Below are positions 53,021-61,548 of a stretch of DNA of 64,000 nt, in pieces (the stretch's first letter is position 1; every line of letters starts with the position of its first letter). This DNA comes from Bog-756 sp963812525 (GTDB taxonomy: Bacteria > Actinomycetota > Acidimicrobiia > Acidimicrobiales > RAAP-2). The stretch spans positions 124,001 through 188,000 of the forward strand of contig CAWEVL010000010.1 in NCBI GenBank assembly GCA_963812525.1, written 5' to 3'. The translations under genes and the position numbers were made by a program. The notes under the pieces were generated by a model. The model saw nothing but the letters and a program-made list of their open reading frames with translations. It was not told where the DNA came from and searched no databases.

Positions 53021-54544
53021 TCAGTCGCCCTTGCCGGTGTCGAACGAGTCGGTGAACTTGCGCAGGGCGATCGACAGGCTGTCGCCCTCGGGCAGCTTCC
53101 CCGAGTCGCGGATGCCGTCCAGGAGGTCGGCGTGGTTGGCCCGGAAGTAGTTGCGTACCTCGGATTCGTAGCGCTGCACTTCGGCGACGGGGACCTCGTC
53201 CACGTACCCCTCGGAGCCGGCGTAGATCACCAGCACCTGCTCCTCCACCGGCACCGGGGCGTTGAGCCCCTGCTTGAGGAGCTCGGTCAACCGGTAGCCG
53301 CGGTCGAGCTGGGCCTGGGACACCTTGTCCAGCTCGGACCCGAAGGTGGCGAAGGCCTCCAGCTCGCGGAACTGGGCCAGGTCGAGCTTCAGGGTGCCCG
53401 AGACGGACTTCATGGCCTTGACCTGGGCGGCGCTCCCCACCCGGCTGACCGAAATGCCCACGTTGATGGCGGGGCGCACCCCGGCGTAGAACAGCTCGCT
53501 CTCGAGGAAGACCTGGCCGTCGGTGATGGAGATCACATTGGTGGGGATGTAGGCGGAGACGTCCCCGGCTTTGGTCTCGATGATGGGCAGGGCGGTCAGC
53601 GAGCCCCCGCCCTCGGCATCGGACAGTTTGGCCGCCCGCTCGAGGAGCCGGCTGTGCAGGTAGAAGACGTCACCGGGGTAGGCCTCCCGACCGGGCGGGC
53701 GGCGCAGGAGCAGGGACATCTGGCGGTACGCCTCGGCCTGCTTGGACAGGTCGTCGTAGACGATGAGGGCGTGCTCACCGTGCTCCATCCAATGCTGGCC
53801 CATGGCGCACCCCGCATAGGGGGCCAGATACTTGAACGGGGCCGGGTCGGAGGCTCCGGCCAGGACGACCACCGTGTACTCGAGGGCGCCGTAGCGCTCC
53901 AGGGTGGCCACCGTCTGGGCCACCGAGGACTCCTTCTGGCCGATGGCCACGTAGATGCACTTCACCCCCAGGCCTTTCTGGTTGAGGATGGTGTCCACGA
54001 CCACGGTGGTCTTGCCGGTCTTGCGGTCGCCGATGATCAGCTCGCGCTGGCCCCGGCCGATGGGGGTCATGGCATCGATGGCCTTGATGCCGGTCTGCAG
54101 CGGTTCGCTCACCGGCTGGCGCCGCACGATGCCGGGGGCCTGGACCTCGAGGCGACGGGTCTCGGTGGTGGCGATGGGACCCTTGCCGTCGAGTGGCTCG
54201 CCGAGCGCATTGACCACCCGGCCCAGGAGGGCGTCGCCCACCCGCACCGAGAGGATGCGCCCGGTGGCCCTGACCAGCTGCTCCTCCTCGAGGCCGGTGT
54301 CGTCCCCCAGGATGACCGCGCCGATGGTCTCCTCGTCGAGGTTGAGGGCCAGGCCCTCGGTGCCGTTCTCGAACTCGAGGATCTCGTTGACGGCGGCGCC
54401 GGGCAGCCCGGTGACCCGGGCGATGCCGTCCCCCACTTCGACGATGCGTCCGACCTGCTCGGTCCCCACCTCGGGGGTGTAGTCGTCCACGTACCGCCGG
54501 AGGGCGGCGGTGATCTCGTCGGCGTTGATGGTCAGTTCAGCCAT
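53021..54544 (-). CDS. atpA: ATP synthase alpha subunit
   Basis: The 507-residue non-catalytic F1 subunit with P-loop GDRKTGKTTVVVDTILNQ, AIGQKESSVAQTV, and the arginine-finger region VGISVSRVGSAAQVKAMK. The ATG overlaps the stop of atpH by eight bases. Confidence 0.97.
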   Translation of the reverse strand: MAELTINADEITAALRRYVDDYTPEVGTEQVGRIVEVGDGIARVTGLPGAAVNEILEFENGTEGLALNLDEETIGAVILGDDTGLEEEQLVRATGRILSVRVGDALLGRVVNALGEPLDGKGPIATTETRRLEVQAPGIVRRQPVSEPLQTGIKAIDAMTPIGRGQRELIIGDRKTGKTTVVVDTILNQKGLGVKCIYVAIGQKESSVAQTVATLERYGALEYTVVVLAGASDPAPFKYLAPYAGCAMGQHWMEHGEHALIVYDDLSKQAEAYRQMSLLLRRPPGREAYPGDVFYLHSRLLERAAKLSDAEGGGSLTALPIIETKAGDVSAYIPTNVISITDGQVFLESELFYAGVRPAINVGISVSRVGSAAQVKAMKSVSGTLKLDLAQFRELEAFATFGSELDKVSQAQLDRGYRLTELLKQGLNAPVPVEEQVLVIYAGSEGYVDEVPVAEVQRYESEVRNYFRANHADLLDGIRDSGKLPEGDSLSIALRKFTDSFDTGKGD

Positions 54545-55481
54545 CGGCTGGATTCCTTCCTTCGGGGATCTGGTAGGCCGCCTCGGAAACGAGGAGGTGC
54601 TCCTTCAATTCGTCCAAACGGTGGCGGGCGCTGCCGTCGACCAGGAGGTCGCCCACCTGGACCACCACGCCCCCCAGCAGCCTCGGGTCGATGGTCACCT
54701 GCAGCTCCACCGGATTGCCGGCCAGTCGGGCCAGGGCGTCGCTGAGGCTCTGCTGCTGGGCCCCGTCGACCTGGTCGGCCGACTGGACATGGGCCACGCG
54801 CCAGCCCCGGGCCCGGGCCGCCTCCACCACCAGGGCGTCGAGGGTGGCCACGATGTCCCGGGCCCGCCCGCCCCGCACGGCGTAGGCGGCCAGACGGCGG
54901 GTGGCCGGCAGGACCTGGTCGCCCAGGAGGTCGCCGATCACCTGTTGGCGCAGCGCCACGGGCAGGTCGCGGTCGCCGAGGGCATGGCGGAGGGGCCGGC
55001 TGTTCTGGACGGTGCGGGCGAACCGGAACAGCTGGTCCTCGATCTCCTCGAGCTGGGCCACCGTCACCTCCTCGAACACCGCGGCGGCGTACCCCGACAC
55101 CCGGTTGCGCGACCCGAGGCGGCCGAGGGCGGCCTCGTCGTCGACCTCGCCGGCCACGGACGGCCGGTGCTCGGCGGCGATCCGCACCTGGGCGGCCAGC
55201 CAGTGGAACGACGCCTCGAGCTCGGAGGCCGGCACCACGGTCACCGCCTGGTGGACGAGGCGCCGCACCTCGGGCCGGACCCGGCCCTCGAGCAGGTCGT
55301 CGAGGACGGCCCGACGCGCCGCCACCGGCACCGACCCGTCGTTGATGGCCAGGGCCAGCTCGTTGCTGGTGTCGATGAGCTCGGCCACCGAGTGCAGCTC
55401 GGCCGCGGCCGGTCCCAGGGCGCCGGCCTCGGCCAGCGACTCCTCCTGGGCGGCCAGGTAGCCCTGGAGGGCTGGGTTCAC
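54537..55481 (-). CDS. atpH: ATP synthase delta subunit with duplicated N-terminal domain
   Basis: 314 residues, much longer than the usual 180. The part from about residue 128 (VSGYAAAVFEEVT...) to the end is an ordinary delta, with the C-terminal IDPRLLGGVVVQVGDLLVDGS. Residues 1-125 look like a second copy of the helical N-terminal domain: AINDGSVPVAARRAVLDDLL matches ALGDRDLPVALRQQVIGDLL. Extended deltas are known in actinomycetes; it joins F1 to the b stalk. GTG start overlaps atpF by four bases. Confidence 0.9.
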   Translation of the reverse strand: MNPALQGYLAAQEESLAEAGALGPAAAELHSVAELIDTSNELALAINDGSVPVAARRAVLDDLLEGRVRPEVRRLVHQAVTVVPASELEASFHWLAAQVRIAAEHRPSVAGEVDDEAALGRLGSRNRVSGYAAAVFEEVTVAQLEEIEDQLFRFARTVQNSRPLRHALGDRDLPVALRQQVIGDLLGDQVLPATRRLAAYAVRGGRARDIVATLDALVVEAARARGWRVAHVQSADQVDGAQQQSLSDALARLAGNPVELQVTIDPRLLGGVVVQVGDLLVDGSARHRLDELKEHLLVSEAAYQIPEGRNPADG

Positions 55482-56023
55482 CGGCCGCCCCCGGCCGCCC
55501 CGGCGGCGGCTCCGGTGGTGGATTCGGCCCGCACCGCGGCGATGGCCTCGTCGATCAGGTCCTGGTGGTCGGCGGCCCGGATCTCCCGGCCGATGACCCG
55601 CTCGGCGGCGGCCAGCACGATCTCCCCGACCCGGGCGGTGACCTCTTCCACGGCGGCCTGGCGGGCCGTGGCCACCTCGGCGTCGGCGGCAGCCATGATC
55701 CGGGCCGCCGCCTCGTTGGCCCGCTCCTCGGCGCTGGCCACGGTGCGCTCGGCGGTGGTGTTGGCCTGGCCCACGATCTCGCGGGCCTGCGCCCGGGCCC
55801 GCTCCAGGGCCTCGCGCCGTTCGACATCGGCGACCTCGGCATCGGCCTTGGCCTGGTCGGCGGCCTCGAGCTCACTCCGGATCTGCTCCTGGCGCTCGGC
55901 CAGGACGGCGTTGAGCGGGGGCAGCACCTTCTTGGCGATCACCCCCACCACCACGATGAAGGCGAGGAGCACGACGATGAAGGTCCCGTTGGGGACGAGG
56001 AAGTTGCTGGTGGCTAGAGGCAC
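55478..56023 (-). CDS. atpF: ATP synthase b subunit
   Basis: A 181-residue stator protein. N-terminal membrane helix FIVVLLAFIVVVGVIAKKVL, then the RQEQIRSELEAADQAKADAEV coiled coil continuing to the C-terminus, with FILPPLNA-like KVLPPLNAVLAER at the membrane exit. GTG start (VPLATSNFLVPNG). Confidence 0.93.
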   Translation of the reverse strand: MPLATSNFLVPNGTFIVVLLAFIVVVGVIAKKVLPPLNAVLAERQEQIRSELEAADQAKADAEVADVERREALERARAQAREIVGQANTTAERTVASAEERANEAAARIMAAADAEVATARQAAVEEVTARVGEIVLAAAERVIGREIRAADHQDLIDEAIAAVRAESTTGAAAGAAGGGR

Positions 56024-56159
56024 GGCGTCATCCTTGCTATCCGGTTCACTGGCTGGCCCGGCACCGGCGGCGCCGAGCGCAGGGCGCCGGGGCAGGGCCG
56101 ACCACGGCGCGGGTCGGGGACCCGTTCGAGTGGAGGTGGCCCGGCCGCGGCACGGTGGA

Positions 56160-56423
56160 CTACTTGCCCAGGGAGAAGACGAAGAGGGCGGCGAACACCA
56201 GGTTGATGAAGTAGGCGGCCTCGCACAGACCCACGGTGAGGAACATGATGGTGGTCAGCCGGCCCTGGGCCTCGGGGTTGCGGGCCACACCGGCGATGGT
56301 CTGGCTACCGGCGAGTCCGTCACCGACGGACGCGCCCACGGCACCTCCGCCCAGTGCCAGACCGGCACCGACCATGGCGCCTGCGATCTTTACCGCACTC
56401 ACCATCGATGCGTCTGCTGCCAT
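56160..56423 (-). CDS. atpE: ATP synthase c subunit
   Basis: An 87-residue two-helix proteolipid. Helix 1 is glycine-rich (GAGLALGGGAVGASVGDGLA), the polar loop is GVARNPEAQGRL, and Glu68 in TVGLCEAAYFINL is the proton carrier. No Na+-type ligand set (Q/ES) is apparent, so H+ coupling is expected. Strong ribosome site AGGAGA upstream of the ATG. Confidence 0.95.
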   Translation of the reverse strand: MAADASMVSAVKIAGAMVGAGLALGGGAVGASVGDGLAGSQTIAGVARNPEAQGRLTTIMFLTVGLCEAAYFINLVFAALFVFSLGK

Positions 56424-56488
56424 TGTCTCTTCTCCTTGTTGAGGTTGTCGATGAGGTCGTTGGTGTCTGGTCGTGCATCGGCCGCCGG

Positions 56489-57304
56489 TCAGGCGTCGAT
56501 GTAGTCCCCCGACTGCTGGTGCTCTTCGTCGGGGGCCATGGCCGTGTCGAAGTACAAGATGGTCAGCAGGGCGAAGATGAAGGCCTGGATGGCCCCGATG
56601 GCCATGTCGAACAGCTTCCACACCACGGTGAACGGCACCGAGAGGATGCCGCCGATGGGCACGGCGCCGAGCTTCCAGATGACCAGGGAGGCCAGCAGGG
56701 AGAGCATCAGGCCACCGGCGAACAGGTTCCCGAAGAGACGGAGGGTGAGGGTGACCGGCTTGACGATCTCCTCGACCACGTTCATGAACAGGTTGACGAA
56801 GAACAGCTTCTTCGGGAACGGCCGGGCGTAGTAGTGCCTGAGGTACCCGCCGACGCCCCGGTTCTTGACGGCGGCCACGTGGACCAGCACGATCACGTAG
56901 AGGGCCATGGCCAGGGGGAGGTTGATGTCGCTGGTGGGGGCGGGCAGCCAGTCGAGCTTGCTGCCGATGCTCAGCACCTCGAACAGGTTGCAGGTGAAGA
57001 TGAAGACGAACAGGGTCAGGGCCAGGGGGACCACCTTGGCCCCGCGGGGGCCGATGGTGTCGTCGACCTGCTTTTGGACGGCGCCGACGGCCAACTCCCA
57101 GAGCAGCTGGAACTTGCCCGGCACCCCGGCGGTGGCCTGCTTGCGCAGGATGAGGCCGAGGGTGATGACGATGATGCCGGCGATGACGGTGGCCCAGACG
57201 ATCTCGGCGTTGATGGTGAGGGGGCCGAGCTTCCAGTGGACGTGGTCGCCCACCGAGATGTCGATGCCCGTGAGGGGGGTGCTGAGCAGATTGGTCAAGG
57301 CCAT
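56489..57304 (-). CDS. atpB: ATP synthase a subunit
   Basis: The 271-residue Fo proton channel. The essential arginine is in VTLTLRLFGNLFAGGLM, followed by a last helix with IQAFIFALLTILYFDTA. About six membrane helices. Confidence 0.95.
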   Translation of the reverse strand: MALTNLLSTPLTGIDISVGDHVHWKLGPLTINAEIVWATVIAGIIVITLGLILRKQATAGVPGKFQLLWELAVGAVQKQVDDTIGPRGAKVVPLALTLFVFIFTCNLFEVLSIGSKLDWLPAPTSDINLPLAMALYVIVLVHVAAVKNRGVGGYLRHYYARPFPKKLFFVNLFMNVVEEIVKPVTLTLRLFGNLFAGGLMLSLLASLVIWKLGAVPIGGILSVPFTVVWKLFDMAIGAIQAFIFALLTILYFDTAMAPDEEHQQSGDYIDA

Positions 57305-57309
57305 GGTGC

Positions 57310-57810
57310 TCAGTTCCCGTCCGCGGTGTCGTCGGCCGACCCGAGGGAGGGCGGGTGCGGGGCCTGACCGATGTTGTCGTCGATCACGTTGGCGTTGACG
57401 ATGTCCTCCACCGAGGTCATCGGCCCGGCCTTGGCCATCGATCGGGCCACGTTGGCGATCAGGATGATCTGGAAGACGGCCAGCCCCCCCAGTACCCCGA
57501 AGCCGAGCTGGTGGGAGAAGGTCATGAGGCCCAGGGTGACGACGGTGATGATGCCCAGGCGGCCGAACGTGTTGAGGGCCAGGGGCCGCCGCGTGTTGGC
57601 CACCCCGCTGGCTGCCACCCGGTCCACCGAGTTGCCGACCATCCGGAAGTTGAGGGTGCCGAGACCGAGCCCGATGCAGGCTCCGAGGCCCAAGAGGGGC
57701 TTGTCGAACGAGACGCTGGCCACCAGGGCGGCCACGCCCACCACCAGCACCATGGCCACGGTGCGACGGGCCACGTCAGGGACGTTGGGCAGGGTGAAGT
57801 GAGCGAACAT
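57310..57810 (-). CDS. ATP synthase I-like membrane protein
   Basis: A 166-residue protein with four membrane helices at the position of AtpI in the operon. It starts with RRTVAMVLVVGVAALVASV, and ends in a hydrophilic tail with EDIVNANVIDDNI. Such proteins assist c-ring assembly. The identification rests on position and topology; sequence similarity to classic AtpI is weak. Confidence 0.65.
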   Translation of the reverse strand: MFAHFTLPNVPDVARRTVAMVLVVGVAALVASVSFDKPLLGLGACIGLGLGTLNFRMVGNSVDRVAASGVANTRRPLALNTFGRLGIITVVTLGLMTFSHQLGFGVLGGLAVFQIILIANVARSMAKAGPMTSVEDIVNANVIDDNIGQAPHPPSLGSADDTADGN

Positions 57811-57865
57811 GGCCTCTATACCCCGGGTCGGGCCACCGGTTCGACCGGCGCCGGGGCGGAGCCCG

Positions 57866-58111
57866 TCACAGGAGCTTGCGCACGCGTGAGACGGTGATCA
57901 GGACGGCCGCGGCGATGCCCAGCACCACGCCCACCAGGGTGAACCACGGGCTGGTGCCCAACCACCGGTCGACGACGTAGCCCAGGGCGGCCAACCCCAC
58001 CAGGGCCACGGCCACGGTGAGCCCCAGGGTGAGGAACTCCACGGCCCCGGGATCCGGGCGAAGGGACGACCGTTCCGGTCCGGACTCGGGGGCAGGGGTG
58101 GGTTCGTCCAT
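57866..58111 (-). CDS. AtpZ/AtpI-type two-helix protein at the head of the atp operon
   Basis: An 81-residue protein with helix 1 FLTLGLTVAVALVGLAALGYVVDRWLGTSP and helix 2 FTLVGVVLGIAAAVLITV, which is the pattern of AtpZ (Mg2+/Ca2+ transport or assembly factor), including GYVVDRWLGTSPWF. Confidence 0.75.
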   Translation of the reverse strand: MDEPTPAPESGPERSSLRPDPGAVEFLTLGLTVAVALVGLAALGYVVDRWLGTSPWFTLVGVVLGIAAAVLITVSRVRKLL

Positions 58112-58354
58112 GGTCGGGCCGTGCCGCGTCAGGGTGTCTGGGAGTGGGGAGCTTCACGAGTCGTTCCTGAGATCACGCAGTGGTCCGGCTGCAGTAGCCA
58201 GTCGAGTGGCCGGCCCGCTCGATGCCCACCGACGTGGCAACCGGCCTGCAATTCACGGGAAGCATCATCGCACTTCCCGGACCGTGGCGGCAAAACGTAG
58301 GAAACACTCCGTTTACCGTTCGCCGGGGGATGGGCCGGGCCCGGCCGATCCCCG
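58112..58354 (-). promoter_or_regulatory. Gap upstream of the atp genes, probable promoter
   Basis: 243 bases between the WecA-like gene and the first atp gene. An AT-rich island at about 58290-58325 (minus strand reads GTTTCCTACGTTTTG) interrupts the GC-rich context and is the best promoter candidate, leaving a long leader. No terminator hairpin stands out. Confidence 0.4.
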
Positions 58355-59686
58355 CTACCGGTCGGCCGACCGACCGGCCACCGTGGCCGGCACGCTGGTC
58401 GGCGGCGGGCCGACGCCGGCTCCCGGCCCGGGCGCAGGCGGGTCGGGGCCGTCCCCGTCCCCGCCGGCCGGGCCGGTCTCCCGGGGGACCTCGGCCATCG
58501 GGTCCCCGGACCCTGGACCGTCCCCGGGGGGCCCGGGGTCGGCGGCCTCGGTGCCCGGGTCGGCCTCCCGCCGGAGGGACGGGTGGAACAGGGTGTAGAG
58601 GATCACCCCGAGGGCCAGGGCCCCGAAGGGGATGACGGCGTTCACGCTCGAGATGTAGAGCGGGAAGAGGATGAAGCCGGACAGCAGCAGGGTCCAGGCC
58701 CACAGGATGAGCACGCTGCGGCGGTGCCCGTGGCCCAGCCGGAGCAGCCGGTGGTGGAGGTGGTTCTTGTCCGGGGTGGAGAACCCGGTCCGGTTGGCGG
58801 TGCGGCGCACGAAGGCGAAGGCCATGTCCACGATGGGGACGCCGAGGATGAAGAACGGGATGAACAGGGGGGCGAAGAAGAAGTAGGTCTGCCCGCTCCG
58901 GCCGGCCACGCCACCCACCGCGCCGACCGACCGGCCGCCGATGAGCATGGTGCAGGCGGCCATCAGCAGCCCGAGCAGCAGTGCGCCGGCGTCGCCCATG
59001 AAGACCCTGGCCGGGTGGAAGTTGTGGGGCAGGAAGCCCAGGCAGATACCGCAGGTGATCACGGCGATCAGCGGTCCGATGTTGTCGGCCTGGAGGTTAC
59101 CCAGGTGCTGGAGGTGCAGTCCGTAGACGGCCAGGGCCCCCGAGGCGATGGCCACCACCCCGGCGGCCAGGCCGTCCAGGCCGTCGATGAGGTTGACGGC
59201 GTTGGTGATGGCGATCACCCACAGGGCGGTCAACAGCGGGGTCCACTCCGGCGAGAGGATGACCAGGCCCCCGAGGGGGACCTTGAACTGGAACCAGGTC
59301 ACCCCCATGAAGTAGAGGATGGTGGCGGCCAGGACCTCGCCGGCCACCTTGGCCGGGGCCGACATGTCCCGGAGGTCGTCGATGGTCCCCACCACGAAGA
59401 TGGCGGCCGCCCCGAGGATCAGCCCCAGCGGTTCCGACGAACCCCGGAACAGCGGGCCGAGGGCGGGGATGGACGCGGCCACGGCCCAGGCCACCAGCAT
59501 GGCCAGGAACATGGCCACCCCGCCGGAGGCGGGTGTCACCTTCTGGTGGATCTTGCGCTCGTCGGGCTGGGCCACGTACCCGATCTGGACGGCGATGCGC
59601 CGGACCGGGAAGGTCAGGACCCAGGCCGAGAGGGCCGCCACCGCCAGGAGGACGCCGTACCAGTTGAGCGGTACGACAGGGCTCAT
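58355..59686 (-). CDS. wecA: WecA/MraY-family undecaprenyl-phosphate sugar-1-phosphate transferase
   Basis: A 443-residue membrane enzyme with about eleven helices. The active-site loops are VGTIDDLRDM, ITNAVNLIDGLDGLAAG, and VFMGDAGALLLG, with the HLHHRLLRLGHGHR loop that marks the GlcNAc-1-phosphate (WecA/TagO) branch over MraY. It starts envelope polysaccharide or arabinogalactan-like linker synthesis. A cytoplasmic Pro/Gly/Asp tail of about 70 residues is unusual. The same position, before the atp genes, is found in mycobacteria. Confidence 0.85.
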   Translation of the reverse strand: MSPVVPLNWYGVLLAVAALSAWVLTFPVRRIAVQIGYVAQPDERKIHQKVTPASGGVAMFLAMLVAWAVAASIPALGPLFRGSSEPLGLILGAAAIFVVGTIDDLRDMSAPAKVAGEVLAATILYFMGVTWFQFKVPLGGLVILSPEWTPLLTALWVIAITNAVNLIDGLDGLAAGVVAIASGALAVYGLHLQHLGNLQADNIGPLIAVITCGICLGFLPHNFHPARVFMGDAGALLLGLLMAACTMLIGGRSVGAVGGVAGRSGQTYFFFAPLFIPFFILGVPIVDMAFAFVRRTANRTGFSTPDKNHLHHRLLRLGHGHRRSVLILWAWTLLLSGFILFPLYISSVNAVIPFGALALGVILYTLFHPSLRREADPGTEAADPGPPGDGPGSGDPMAEVPRETGPAGGDGDGPDPPAPGPGAGVGPPPTSVPATVAGRSADR

Positions 59687-59708
59687 CCGAGCACCGGTCG
59701 CTCAGCGG

Positions 59709-61013
59709 TCACGCCCCGCCCAGGGTCGGGTACGGGGGGAAGGCGGCGCACAGGTCGCGCACCTCGGCCCGGATGGCCGAGAGGGCCCGGTCGTCGTCCC
59801 GGCTGCGGAGGGTGCGGCCGATGAGGGCGCCGATGGCGGCGAACTCCCCGGTGCCCATGCCGGCGGTGGTCTGGGCCGCCGAGCCCAGCCGGAGGCCGGA
59901 GGTCACGAACGGTGGGCGGGGATCGTCGGGGATGGTGTTGCGGTTGCAGGTGATGCCGGCCCGGTCGAGGACCTCCTGGGCCACCTTGCCGGTCAGCTCG
60001 GCGTCGAAGGTGCGCAGGTCCACCAGGACCTGGTGGTTCTCGGTGCCTCCGGACACCAGGCGGACGCCCTGTTCGGCCAACGACCGGCCCAGGGCGGCAG
60101 CGTTGGCGACCACCTGGGCGGCGTAGGTCCGGAAGGCGGGCTGGGAGGCCTCGGCGAAGGCCACGGCCTTGGCCGCCACGACGTGCTCCAGGGGGCCGCC
60201 CTGCAGGCCGGGGAAGACCGCGCTGTCCACCGCCTTGGCCAGGTCGGCGGAGCAGAGGATGGCCCCGCCCCGGGGACCGCGCAGCGTCTTGTGGGTGGTG
60301 AAGGTGACCACGTCGGCCACCCCCACCGGCGAGGGGTGGACGCCCCCGGCGATGAGGCCGGCCGGGTGGGCGGCGTCGAACATGAACCGGGCCCCGACCG
60401 AGTCGGCGATCTCCCGGAACGGCAGGGGGTCGATGATCCGGGCGTAGGCGGTGGAGCCGGCCACGATGAGGGCCGGCCGCTCGCGCCGGGCCACGTCGGC
60501 CACCTGGTCGAAGTCGATGATCTCCCCGGGCTTGTCCGGGTCGTCGGAGACGGCCGAGACGCCGTAGGAGACGAACCGCCACACCTTGGAGGTGATGCTG
60601 GCCGGCGAGCCGTGGGTCAGATGCCCCCCGTGGTCGAGCCGCATGGCCAGGACGGTGTCGCCCGGCTCCAGGAGGGCCTGGTACACGGCCAGGTTGGCGT
60701 TGGCCCCGGCATGGGGCTGGACGTTGGCGTGCTCCGCCCCGAACAGGGCCGTGAGCCGGTCACGGGCCAGGTCCTCCACCTGGTCGACGACCTGGTTCCC
60801 GCCGTAGTAGCGGCGGCCCGGGTACCCCTCGGCGTACTTGTTGGTCAGGATCGACCCGGAGGCGGCCAGCACCGCCGGCGAGGCGAAGTTCTCCGAGGCG
60901 ATGAGCTGCAGGGTGGTCGACTGGCGCTCGGCCTCGTCTCCCAGCAGTCGGGCGACCTCGGGGTCGCCGTCCAACCACTCGTCGAAGGGCGACGCGGCGA
61001 AGGGGGTGGTCAT
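59709..61013 (-). CDS. glyA: Serine hydroxymethyltransferase
   Basis: A 434-residue PLP enzyme interconverting serine and glycine with tetrahydrofolate. The Schiff-base lysine is in VTFTTHKTLRGPRGG; LQLIASENFASPAVL and TNKYAEGYPGRRYYGGNQ are canonical. ATG seven bases after the rpiB stop, so co-transcribed. Confidence 0.96.
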   Translation of the reverse strand: MTTPFAASPFDEWLDGDPEVARLLGDEAERQSTTLQLIASENFASPAVLAASGSILTNKYAEGYPGRRYYGGNQVVDQVEDLARDRLTALFGAEHANVQPHAGANANLAVYQALLEPGDTVLAMRLDHGGHLTHGSPASITSKVWRFVSYGVSAVSDDPDKPGEIIDFDQVADVARRERPALIVAGSTAYARIIDPLPFREIADSVGARFMFDAAHPAGLIAGGVHPSPVGVADVVTFTTHKTLRGPRGGAILCSADLAKAVDSAVFPGLQGGPLEHVVAAKAVAFAEASQPAFRTYAAQVVANAAALGRSLAEQGVRLVSGGTENHQVLVDLRTFDAELTGKVAQEVLDRAGITCNRNTIPDDPRPPFVTSGLRLGSAAQTTAGMGTGEFAAIGALIGRTLRSRDDDRALSAIRAEVRDLCAAFPPYPTLGGA

Positions 61014-61020
61014 GGTTCGG

Positions 61021-61488
61021 TCAGACCCTTTCTGGGCGGTCGGGTGGTGATGCGTCGAGGGCGGTGAGCTCGTCCAGGCGGGCCTGGTGGTGGCCGCCCT
61101 CGTACTCGGCGGAGAAGAACGTGTCGACGGCGTCGAGCGCCACGGACCGGCCCAGGGTCCGCCCGCCCAGGCAGACCACGTTGGCGTCGTTGTGCCGGCG
61201 GGCCAGAGACGCCGTGGTGACGTCGTGCACCACGGCGGCCCGGACACCGGGGACCTTGTTGGCCGCCATGGAGATGCCGATGCCGGTCCCGCACACGCAC
61301 ACTCCCCGGTCGACCCGGCCGTCGGCCACGGCCCGGCCCACGGCTGTGCCGAAGACCGGATAGTCCACCGAGACCACCGGGCCGTCGGTGCCCAGGTCGA
61401 CCACCTGGTGGCCGGCGTCGGCCAGGTGCTTGGCCACGGTGGCCTTCAGGTCGAACCCGGCATGATCCGATCCCACGGCGATCCGCAT
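61021..61488 (-). CDS. rpiB: Ribose-5-phosphate isomerase B
   Basis: A 155-residue isomerase of the pentose phosphate pathway. RIAVGSDHAGFDLK, the proton-shuttling cysteine in GVCVCGTGIGISMAANK, and SLARRHNDANVVCLGGRT are intact. TACACT six bases before the ATG indicates a leaderless mRNA. First gene of the rpiB-glyA unit. Confidence 0.95.
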   Translation of the reverse strand: MRIAVGSDHAGFDLKATVAKHLADAGHQVVDLGTDGPVVSVDYPVFGTAVGRAVADGRVDRGVCVCGTGIGISMAANKVPGVRAAVVHDVTTASLARRHNDANVVCLGGRTLGRSVALDAVDTFFSAEYEGGHHQARLDELTALDASPPDRPERV

Positions 61489-61548
61489 GACCCGAGTGTA
61501 CCGACGGGGAATCGCCCCCGAGGGCGTCACGGTACGCTCGTGGGCCCC

